Below are positions 1 to 5,671 of a stretch of DNA of 8,634 nucleotides, piece after piece. Under the pieces are notes generated by a model. The model ran no database searches, was not told the DNA's origin, and saw only the letters and a list, made by a program, of their open reading frames with translations. The stretch is from positions 1 through 8,634 of the forward strand of contig JAHJRJ010000055.1 in the NCBI GenBank assembly GCA_018830765.1. The letters are read 5' to 3'. How positions within the stretch are numbered: the first letter of the stretch is position 1; each line of letters starts with the position of its first letter. The stretch is from Bacteroidota bacterium. GTDB lineage: Bacteria; Bacteroidota; Ignavibacteria; UBA10030; BY39. Both the position numbers and the translations under genes were made by a program.

Positions 1-1
1 G

Positions 2-817
2 ATTTATCTGTTAACATCTTTTTTTGAAATGTTTCGATACGGCGATTTTCAACTTTCAAATGTCATCACCAGTCTTTTTGCACTTTATCCTTTGCATACC
101 GATTATCCCGGCATGCCTACGTTCGAGATTTGGCAGTTGTTCACTTACATGTTTATGCATGCCGGCTTCATGCACTTGCTGTTCAATATGTTCGCTCTTT
201 GGATGTTTGGAATGGAGTTGGAAAACACTTGGGGTTCGAAAAAATTTTTCTTGTATTACTTGCTATGCGGTTTAGGCGCAGGATTATCGAACCTCGTAAT
301 CGGACCGCTGTTCAATCAGGGTGGACCTACTGTAGGCGCATCAGGCGCCGTTTACGGAATATTGCTCGCATTTGGTATGCTATTTCCAAACAGGCCTATA
401 TTCCTTTACTTCTTTATTCCTATTCGTGCTAAATATTTCGTAATGATATTCATGGCGATTGAGCTATATGCCGGAATAATAGGGACAGGAGACGGCATCG
501 CACATTTTGCTCACCTCGGTGGTGCGGCTTTCGGATTTTTCCTTTTAATGATCGATTCGGGGAAAATACCTGCAATAAAATGGTGGAATACTTTTAGAAG
601 TATTTATGGAAAACCTCCGCGCTACTCGACGGCTAATCGCAACGAAAAAGACCAAGTAAACGACGCTAAATTTTATGACATCCAGAGTAAGAAAGAAATT
701 GATCCTGATCAAAAAATTATCGATGAGATACTCGATAAAATCAGCCGCGACGGTTATCAAAATCTGACAGAAGAAGAAAAACGAATTTTATTCGATGCAA
801 GTAAAAAATTACATTAA
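2..817 (+). CDS. Rhomboid family intramembrane serine protease (5' partial)
   Basis: Membrane-embedded serine protease that cleaves transmembrane substrates within the bilayer. The reading frame is open to the left edge, and the residues before the first in-window Met (position 29) look like the end of a first membrane helix (IYLLTSFF), so the gene almost certainly starts upstream. Numbering from that Met, the family signatures are the HxxxxH and Asn motif in MHAGFMHLLFN (H49, N53), the nucleophile Ser105 in GASGAVYG, and the catalytic His162 in HFAHLGGAAFG. Several hydrophobic helices lie between residues 35 and 175. A soluble tail (about 185-262) contains IDEILDKISRDGYQNLTEEE, like the short C-terminal domain (DUF6576-like, from memory) of many Bacteroidota rhomboids. 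It ends 18 bases before ispG, probably in the same operon. Family assignment is firm; the substrate cannot be inferred. Confidence 0.93.
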   Translation: MYLLTSFFEMFRYGDFQLSNVITSLFALYPLHTDYPGMPTFEIWQLFTYMFMHAGFMHLLFNMFALWMFGMELENTWGSKKFFLYYLLCGLGAGLSNLVIGPLFNQGGPTVGASGAVYGILLAFGMLFPNRPIFLYFFIPIRAKYFVMIFMAIELYAGIIGTGDGIAHFAHLGGAAFGFFLLMIDSGKIPAIKWWNTFRSIYGKPPRYSTANRNEKDQVNDAKFYDIQSKKEIDPDQKIIDEILDKISRDGYQNLTEEEKRILFDASKKLH

Positions 818-835
818 TTAGTAAATCGATATCAA

Positions 836-1930
836 ATGAATTCTCAACAAAAAATACATTATACATATAAAGTCGGTATTCGGCGAAATACGCGTCAAGT
901 TAATGTCGGCGGAATTCCGATAGGCGGTGGGTCTCCGATTTCAGTACAAACAATGACGAAAACGAAAACCAGTGACGTTGAAGCCACAGTCAAACAGATC
1001 ATAGAAGCTGCTGAAGCCGGGTGCGATATTATTCGTGTAACCGTCAACGACAAAGAAGCTGCAGAAGCGATGCCTAAGATTGTGATGAAATCGCCGATAC
1101 CTGTCGTTGCTGATATACATTTCAATCACATCTTTGCTCTTAAAGCCATTGAAGCAGGTGTTGCAAAAGTCCGGATTAATCCCGGAAATATTGGTTCGAA
1201 GGATAGGATTAAACAAGTGCTCGATGCGGCGAAAGGAAGAAACATTCCAATCCGGATTGGTGTAAACTCCGGTTCACTTGAACAAGATATTTTAGAGAAA
1301 CATGGTTATCCGACTGCGGAAGCTCTTTACGAAAGCGCGATGCGACATGTAGAAATATGCGATGAGTTTGATTTCAGGGATGTTATCGTTTCAGTCAAAT
1401 CCACTGACGTAAAACTGATGATCGAAGCGTATCGCTTGATTGCTCAACGCACTGACATTCCGCTTCATCTTGGTGTAACTGAAACTGGAACTGCTAAAAT
1501 TGGGACGATTAAATCAGCCGTTGGAATTGGAACTTTATTAGCTGAAGGGATTGGCGATACCATTCGTGTCTCACTTACAGACGATCCCGTCAAAGAGATA
1601 GAAGTCGGTAAAGAAATTCTTCGTTCTTTAAGTCTTGCATCACGCAATGTTGAATTAATTGCTTGCCCGACTTGTGGAAGGTTGGAAGTAGATTTATTCA
1701 ATATCGTTAAACAGCTTGAAGATAAGTTAGCAGGTGAAAAGAAGCCCGTAAAAATTGCTGTTTTAGGATGTGTAGTGAACGGGCCCGGAGAAGCGAGCGA
1801 AGCCGACATCGGAATTGCGGCAGGGAAAGGGGTTGCAATTTTATATCGGAAAGGGGAAATGATTAAAAAGATTAAAGAAGAGGAAATCGTCAGCACGATT
1901 TTAGAAGAAGTTAAAAATTTTAAAGCTTAA
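836..1930 (+). CDS. ispG: 4-hydroxy-3-methylbut-2-enyl-diphosphate synthase (IspG/GcpE)
   Basis: Cytoplasmic [4Fe-4S] enzyme of the MEP isoprenoid pathway. It reductively opens 2-C-methyl-D-erythritol 2,4-cyclodiphosphate to HMBPP, the substrate of IspH. The 364 residues cover the two-domain bacterial form: a TIM barrel (about 20-265, with VQTM, VADIHFN and VRINPGNIG motifs) and a C-terminal cluster domain. Cluster ligands are visible as Cys277 and Cys280 in CPTCGR, Cys312 in GCVVNGPGEA, and Glu319 in the same motif. The large inserted middle domain of the long IspG form (known from plants, Chlamydia and many Bacteroidota/Chlorobi) is absent. The start at 836 keeps a normal N-terminus (RRNTRQVNVGGIPIGGGSPI); no Shine-Dalgarno precedes it. 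It lies between the rhomboid gene (18-base gap) and a radical SAM gene (37-base gap). Confidence 0.97.
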   Translation: MNSQQKIHYTYKVGIRRNTRQVNVGGIPIGGGSPISVQTMTKTKTSDVEATVKQIIEAAEAGCDIIRVTVNDKEAAEAMPKIVMKSPIPVVADIHFNHIFALKAIEAGVAKVRINPGNIGSKDRIKQVLDAAKGRNIPIRIGVNSGSLEQDILEKHGYPTAEALYESAMRHVEICDEFDFRDVIVSVKSTDVKLMIEAYRLIAQRTDIPLHLGVTETGTAKIGTIKSAVGIGTLLAEGIGDTIRVSLTDDPVKEIEVGKEILRSLSLASRNVELIACPTCGRLEVDLFNIVKQLEDKLAGEKKPVKIAVLGCVVNGPGEASEADIGIAAGKGVAILYRKGEMIKKIKEEEIVSTILEEVKNFKA

Positions 1931-1967
1931 ACTTATATCTTTCCGGTGAAGAACTCTCAAACTGAAC

Positions 1968-3065
1968 ATGACCGAATGTAAGATTTGCCAAAAATCTTCA
2001 CGGACAATCTCCAAAGTTTTAGGTGTATGTTTGCAGTGCATCCGCGGAAAACCGGACCAGACATTAGAGTATACTTCAAAAGCTCACAGGAATAGTCGAG
2101 AAGCATTTCGACTGCCCGAAGAACCAGCCAAAGACCCTGATGGAATATTATGTGAAGTTTGTGTGAATGAATGCAAAATACCTGAAAATAAATTTGGTTA
2201 TTGCGGTTTGCGAAGAAATATCGGTGGGAAACTTATCGGAACGTCAAATAATGAGGGAAAGCTCTCTTGGTATTATGACCCACTCCCAACAAATTGTGTT
2301 GCCGACTGGGTTTGTGCCGCTGGAACAGGAGTTGGCTACCCAAAATTTGCTCATTGTAAGGGGGCAGAATACGGTTATAAAAACTTAGCGGTATTTTTCA
2401 ACTCATGTTCATTCAATTGTTTTTTTTGCCAGAACTGGCATTACCGACAGGACACTTTGAAATCCCAAAAGATAACCGTAGATGAATTTGTTTCGATTGT
2501 TGATGAACGCACTTCTTGCATTTGTTATTTTGGTGGTGATCCCACACCGCAGATACAATTCTCAATTAATTCAGCTAGGGAAGCTTTAAGAAAAAAGAAA
2601 GAAAGGATACTTCGTATTTGCTGGGAAACCAATGGTTCGATGAATAAAGAGTTTATGAATCAAATTCTTGATATTGCAATTGAATCAGGCGGATGTATAA
2701 AATTCGATTTGAAAGCTTGGGATGAAAATTTGAACATTGCGCTGACAAGCGTTTCGAGTAAGAGAACTCTTGAAAATTTCGAAGAGGCGGGAAGTCGCAT
2801 TCATCTCCGGACTTTACCACCATTGATTATTGCAAGTACACTTCTTATTCCCGGATATGTTGATTTGGAGGAAATAGGGAATTTGTCCAAGTTCATCGCT
2901 TCCGTAAATCCTGAAATACCTTACAGTTTATTAGCATTTTATCCGCGTTTTTATATGTCTGATCTTCCATTTACAACACGTTCGTTTGCTGAAAAATGCT
3001 GCACGCTTGCGAAAGAAGCAGGATTAAAAAACGTTAAAATTGGAAATGTTCATCTTTTACAGTAA
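1968..3065 (+). CDS. Radical SAM protein, PflA/AmmeMemoRadiSam-like (COG1180 type) with Cys-rich N-terminus
   Basis: Predicted cytoplasmic [4Fe-4S] radical S-adenosylmethionine enzyme; substrate unknown. The cluster motif CX3CX2C is Cys147-Cys151-Cys154 in NSCSFNCFFCQNW. SAM-binding and PflA-like motifs follow: GGDPTPQ (189-195), WETNGS (219-224), KFDLKAWDE (245-253) and LLIPGYVDLEEI (292-303). The end (AFYPRFYMSDLPFTT, then EAGLKNVKIGNVHLL) matches the C-terminus of the AmmeMemoRadiSam radical SAM family. The N-terminus is unusual. A first Cys quartet (C4, C7, C21, C24) resembles a zinc ribbon. A second (C62, C65, C69, C79) is in the segment that in relatives reads like CGVRxNxxG. Cys110, Cys116 and Cys130 follow in YDPLPTNCVADWVC, where familiar members have a DPIEKKPLYH-like segment. 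This suggests a divergent subfamily, perhaps with extra metal sites. The 7-base gap to the next NTPase gene implies co-transcription. Confidence 0.85.
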   Translation: MTECKICQKSSRTISKVLGVCLQCIRGKPDQTLEYTSKAHRNSREAFRLPEEPAKDPDGILCEVCVNECKIPENKFGYCGLRRNIGGKLIGTSNNEGKLSWYYDPLPTNCVADWVCAAGTGVGYPKFAHCKGAEYGYKNLAVFFNSCSFNCFFCQNWHYRQDTLKSQKITVDEFVSIVDERTSCICYFGGDPTPQIQFSINSAREALRKKKERILRICWETNGSMNKEFMNQILDIAIESGGCIKFDLKAWDENLNIALTSVSSKRTLENFEEAGSRIHLRTLPPLIIASTLLIPGYVDLEEIGNLSKFIASVNPEIPYSLLAFYPRFYMSDLPFTTRSFAEKCCTLAKEAGLKNVKIGNVHLLQ

Positions 3066-3072
3066 TTAAGCG

Positions 3073-3606
3073 ATGTTTTCACAACAAAAGAATATTTTGA
3101 TAACAGGTTTACCAGGTGTTGGGAAAACTACTTTGATTATCAAAATTGCAGAACACATCGAAAACAAAAAGCCAGTAGGTTTTTATACATCAGAAATTAG
3201 AGAAGGAGGCGGTAGAAAAGGTTTTCGACTTAAAAGTTTTGATGAACACGAGAGCATCTTGGCGCATGTAAATTTTCGCAGCCAATATAAAATTGGGAAA
3301 TATGGAATAAATGTAAATGGTTTTGAAGAGTTTATTGATTTGATTAAGTTCGATGATGTATCTTCGATTATCACGATTGTAGATGAGATAGGAAAGATGG
3401 AATGTTTTTCAGAAAAGTTTAGGGATTTATTGATTAAGCTTCTTGTTTCTAAAAAATTACTAATAGCAACGATTGCATTGAGGGGGAACGAGTTTATTGA
3501 AGAGGTAAAAATGAGGAATGATGTTCAAATTTTTCATCTTACTACGCACAACAGAGATGAAGTTTTCTTAAAAATTATGAAACTAATAGGATACCCAATA
3601 ATTTGA
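3073..3606 (+). CDS. Nucleoside-triphosphatase of the THEP1/NTPCR family
   Basis: Small P-loop NTPase of the THEP1 family (COG1618; characterised members hydrolyse ATP, GTP and other NTPs slowly, physiological role unknown). The 177-residue length is typical. Walker A is GLPGVGKTT (12-20). The family signature FYTSEIREGGGRKGF spans 37-51. Walker B with its characteristic extension is IVDEIGKMECFS (102-113). TIALRG (133-138) and HNRDEV (159-164) fit the conserved C-terminal positions. The start at 3073 puts Walker A where the family has it; an alternative start is not needed. It begins 7 bases after the radical SAM stop, so the two are very likely translated from one transcript. By eye the gene is more AT-rich than ispG or ychF, and the family is best known from archaea and thermophiles, so horizontal origin is possible but unproven. 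Confidence 0.9.
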   Translation: MFSQQKNILITGLPGVGKTTLIIKIAEHIENKKPVGFYTSEIREGGGRKGFRLKSFDEHESILAHVNFRSQYKIGKYGINVNGFEEFIDLIKFDDVSSIITIVDEIGKMECFSEKFRDLLIKLLVSKKLLIATIALRGNEFIEEVKMRNDVQIFHLTTHNRDEVFLKIMKLIGYPII

Positions 3607-3688
3607 GATTTTCGTTTGCCATTCCATTAAATAATCTATAAATTTCATTCAAATAAAAATAATCAATCACAAATCATAAATATATATT
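3607..3688 (+). promoter_or_regulatory. AT-rich gap that may hold the ychF promoter
   Basis: These 82 bases separate the THEP1-type gene from ychF and are strongly AT-rich. A TTGCCA-like and a TATAAA-like hexamer occur, but only 15 bases apart, so the promoter call is weak. No Shine-Dalgarno sequence lies before the ychF start and no terminator hairpin is evident after the NTPase gene, so read-through into ychF is also possible. Confidence 0.25.
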
Positions 3689-4783
3689 ATGGGCTTTAAT
3701 TGCGGCATAGTAGGTTTACCGAACGTCGGCAAGTCAACAATCTTCAATGCAATAACTTCGGCTAAAGCAATCGTTGCAAACTATCCGTTTACAACCATTG
3801 AACCTCATAGTGGCGTTGTTCCTGTCCCGGATGAAAGATTAAATGTACTGGCAAAAATTTTACAACCACCTAAAATAATTCCTACAAATATTGAATTTGT
3901 TGACATCGCCGGTCTGGTAAAAGGCGCAAACAAAGGAGAGGGATTGGGAAATCAATTTCTTGCGCATATCCGTGAAGTGGATGCAGTGGTGCACGTCGTT
4001 AGATGTTTTGAAAATGATAACGTTGTACATACGTACGGAAGCATTGACCCGAAAAGAGACGTTGAAATTGTAGAAACAGAATTGATATTAAAAGATATTG
4101 AAACAATCCAGAAAAATTTATCTGAATTGGAACGCCAATCTAAATCAGGCGATAAAAAAGTCCGTCATGCAATGGATGTGTGCCGGAAATTGGAAGACCA
4201 TTTGAGCACCGGAAAACTTGCCAAGATGTTAAACCTCAATGAGGAAGAAAAAGCACTTGCTTGCCATCTGCATCTGTTAACAGCGAAACCTGTTATGTTT
4301 ATTGCAAATGTAGATGAAGAAGGTTTAACAAAAGGAAATGAGTACATCAGAGTTGTGGAAGAATTGGCGGTACATCGCGGGTCAACCGTTTTGGTTGTTG
4401 ACGGTGAGATAGAAGCCGAGCTTGCCGACATATCTTACGAAGAACGTGAAGCATTTTTATCCGATCTAGGAATTAAAGAATCAGGACTTGATAAAGTTAT
4501 CCATAACGGCTATTGGCTTTTAGATTTGATAACGTTTTTTACTCACAATCAAAAAGAACTTCGTGCGTGGACGGTTAAGAAGGGAACAAAAGCTCCGCAA
4601 GCGGCTGGAAAAATACACAGCGATTTTGAAAAAGGATTTATTAAGGCAGAAGTGATTAAAATAAAAGATTTAGTTGCAGTGGGTTCGGAATCCGCTCTTC
4701 GTGAAAAAGGATTGTTGCATATACAAGGTAAGGAATATCAAGTTGAGGATGGCGACGTAGTGTTTTTCAGATTTAATGTCTGA
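3689..4783 (+). CDS. ychF: Redox-regulated ATPase YchF (Obg/OLA1 family)
   Basis: Universally conserved cytoplasmic P-loop ATPase of the Obg-related group. It binds ribosomes and is implicated in translation and stress responses in the organisms studied. The 364 residues match the usual family length. G1 is GLPNVGKST (9-17), G3 is DIAGLVKGANKGEGLG (72-87), and the altered G4 motif NVDE (207-210) carries Glu where GTPases have Lys-x-Asp, which explains the family's preference for ATP. A helical coiled-coil-like insertion occupies about 130-185. The C-terminal TGS domain (about 281-363) contains LRAWTVKKGTKAPQAAGKIH and ends in EDGDVVFFRFNV. The start lies directly at the G domain (MGFNCGIVGLPN), leaving no room for another. 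It may be transcribed separately from the upstream cluster. Confidence 0.98.
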   Translation: MGFNCGIVGLPNVGKSTIFNAITSAKAIVANYPFTTIEPHSGVVPVPDERLNVLAKILQPPKIIPTNIEFVDIAGLVKGANKGEGLGNQFLAHIREVDAVVHVVRCFENDNVVHTYGSIDPKRDVEIVETELILKDIETIQKNLSELERQSKSGDKKVRHAMDVCRKLEDHLSTGKLAKMLNLNEEEKALACHLHLLTAKPVMFIANVDEEGLTKGNEYIRVVEELAVHRGSTVLVVDGEIEAELADISYEEREAFLSDLGIKESGLDKVIHNGYWLLDLITFFTHNQKELRAWTVKKGTKAPQAAGKIHSDFEKGFIKAEVIKIKDLVAVGSESALREKGLLHIQGKEYQVEDGDVVFFRFNV

Positions 4784-4795
4784 TATTTTTTTAAA

Positions 4796-4837
4796 CGCCC
4801 GTCTTTAGACGAGGTCTCGTCTCATGAAACGAGACGG
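4796..4837. repeat. Clustered inverted repeats (REP-like palindromic element)
   Basis: About 40 bases just after ychF consist of alternating copies of the core CGTCT and its complement AGACG. CGTCT-TT-AGACG spans 4800-4811, AGACGAG-GT-CTCGTCT spans 4807-4822, and CGTCTC then GAGACG lie at 4818-4823 and 4831-4836. An outer stem CCGTCT/AGACGG joins 4799-4804 to 4832-4837. Several mutually exclusive hairpins are possible. The only T-run (4786-4792) comes before the hairpins on the plus strand and none follows on the minus strand, so a classical intrinsic terminator is unlikely. It resembles a dispersed palindromic repeat between convergent genes. Confidence 0.6.
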
Positions 4838-4840
4838 ACA

Positions 4841-4930
4841 AAGCACGCGAAGAAGGCGCAAAGATCGCAAATTATTAATGCTTGAAAACATACGGACATC
4901 GAATATCTGACATTGGAAATTAAAAATAGA
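4841..4930. repeat. Degenerate short-motif intergenic stretch
   Basis: The first part (4841-4870) carries imperfect copies of a GCGAAG/GCAAAG-type motif (GCGAAG, GCGCAAAG, TCGCAAA). The second part (4888-4925) reads as imperfect 8-base units (ACATACGG, ACATCGAA, a six-base TATCTG slip, ACATTGGA, AATTAAAA). No coding frame of interest is present. It looks like decayed simple repeat filling between the two palindromic clusters. Confidence 0.4.
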
Positions 4931-5008
4931 GAAGCCCGGCAAGGCATAGAATGGGATAGCCGGGAGGCGATAGCTAACCCCACTCATAAAAATCCCTACC
5001 GGGCTCAA
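4931..5008. repeat. Structured palindromic element with three nested stems
   Basis: A GC-rich island directly after the stop of the minus-strand SufT-like gene. The outer arms AGCCCGG (4933-4939) and CCGGGCT (4999-5005) pair perfectly. Inside, GAATGGG (4949-4955) pairs with CCCACTC (4979-4985), with one G-U pair if read as minus-strand RNA. TAGC (4957-4960) pairs with GCTA (4973-4976). A competing hairpin joins CCCGGC (4935-4940) to GCCGGG near 4959-4964. No U-run follows on the minus strand, so it is not a standard terminator. Most likely it is a small dispersed palindromic element; a structured 3' UTR or processing site is the alternative. Confidence 0.6.
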
Positions 5009-5014
5009 AAAGCT

Positions 5015-5338
5015 TTATGGCATCCCGAGAACTTTTTTTGCTTCATCAGACATCATACTGGGATTCCACATTGGTTCCCAAACGATTCGAACATCGGCAT
5101 CTTTCACTCCCGGCATTTGTAGTAACCTATTCTGAACATTCTGCGATATCCATGTATACGCAGGACATCCCGGTGCAGTTAAAGTCATCTTTACGCCGAC
5201 CCAATCATCTATTATCTTAATATCATATATCAAACCTAAGTCGACTATGTTGACGGGGATTTCCGGGTCATAACATTCTCTAAGTGCATCGTACACTTCT
5301 TGCTCTGTTAGTTGTTTAACTTTTGCAGCCTCATCCAT
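5015..5338 (-). CDS. MIP18/DUF59 family Fe-S cluster assembly protein (SufT-like)
   Basis: Small cytoplasmic protein of the MIP18 (DUF59) family. Its members SufT, PaaD-like and CIA2-like proteins help mature iron-sulfur proteins. The 107 residues form a single domain: DPEIPVNIVDLGLIYDI (24-40), then a beta segment VGVKMTLTAPGCPA (47-60) with the conserved, functionally important Cys58, and a C-terminal VWEPMWNPSMMSDEAKKVLGM (86-106) resembling the SufT-type WxPxW..S.EA ending. It is a monocistronic gene, convergent with ychF and downstream of a near-consensus sigma70 promoter, and no other suf or isc genes are in the window. Whether it serves general Fe-S assembly or a specific client cannot be told, so I give no gene symbol. 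Its closeness to the Feo operon is thematically consistent (iron supply and use) but may be chance. Confidence 0.9.
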   Translation of the reverse strand: MDEAAKVKQLTEQEVYDALRECYDPEIPVNIVDLGLIYDIKIIDDWVGVKMTLTAPGCPAYTWISQNVQNRLLQMPGVKDADVRIVWEPMWNPSMMSDEAKKVLGMP

Positions 5339-5367
5339 ATCTTAGCTTTTCTTAATTAGTTTATTTA

Positions 5368-5396
5368 ATAATAAAATCTTTTTGTATAATTGTCAA
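5368..5396 (-). promoter_or_regulatory. Sigma70-type promoter of the SufT-like gene
   Basis: On the minus strand a perfect -35 TTGACA (plus 5391-5396) is separated by 17 bases from TATTAT (plus 5368-5373), five of six matches to TATAAT. The expected start site near 5361 leaves a leader of about 22 bases before the ATG at 5338. The surroundings are AT-rich with no other promoter of similar quality. The rest of the 134-base gap to the zinc-ribbon gene shows no convincing terminator. Confidence 0.7.
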
Positions 5397-5472
5397 GAAA
5401 TATTTTTTTGGTGTTACGATTTTCCTAAATTATTTACGAAATTTTTATCAGGTAGAATCGCAATAATTTTTA

Positions 5473-5670
5473 TTAATTCTTTTTTAAAGTTGAAAAGCTG
5501 CAGCTTTTGTTTTGTGAACACGCATTACAATACACATCTATTTTCTGTATAGAAGATAAACATCTCGGGCACCTCTCAGAAAATGGATTTGTAACTTCGT
5601 AATTGCAAGTCGGACAAATACGCTTTTCCGATTTCAATTTTTCTTCTAATGTGCGATTTGTAGAATTCAT
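5473..5670 (-). CDS. Small zinc-ribbon protein encoded directly after feoB
   Basis: Not recognised as a named family. The 65-residue soluble protein has seven cysteines: C19-x2-C22 and C34-x2-C37 form a clear zinc-ribbon pattern (CPTC and CPRC), followed by C48-x2-C51 and C57, which could be part of a second metal site. The first 18 residues are charged and likely helical; no membrane segment or signal peptide is seen. The chosen ATG at 5670 lies one base after the feoB stop codon. An in-frame ATG at 5694 would add eight residues and overlap feoB, which is less likely. As last gene of the fur-feoA-feoB operon it may be a lineage-specific Feo accessory or regulator, filling the place FeoC has in enterobacteria, but it does not resemble FeoC's winged helix. 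That role is inference. Confidence 0.75.
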   Translation of the reverse strand: MNSTNRTLEEKLKSEKRICPTCNYEVTNPFSERCPRCLSSIQKIDVYCNACSQNKSCSFSTLKKN

Positions 5671-5671
5671 T

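Noticed and set aside
1465..1896. 143-codon minus-strand frame opposite ispG
   Set aside because: It lies wholly within the well-supported ispG gene and its Ser/Pro/Ile-rich product mirrors ispG codons; no motif of its own.
1968..3065. Canonical pyruvate formate-lyase activating enzyme
   Set aside because: The motifs are PflA-like, but no formate-lyase gene is nearby and the N-terminal Cys-rich region and DPLPTNC segment are not those of PflA.
4784..4840. Intrinsic terminator for ychF
   Set aside because: The T-run comes before the hairpins on the plus strand and no T-run follows them; on the minus strand the hairpins are followed by A-rich sequence.
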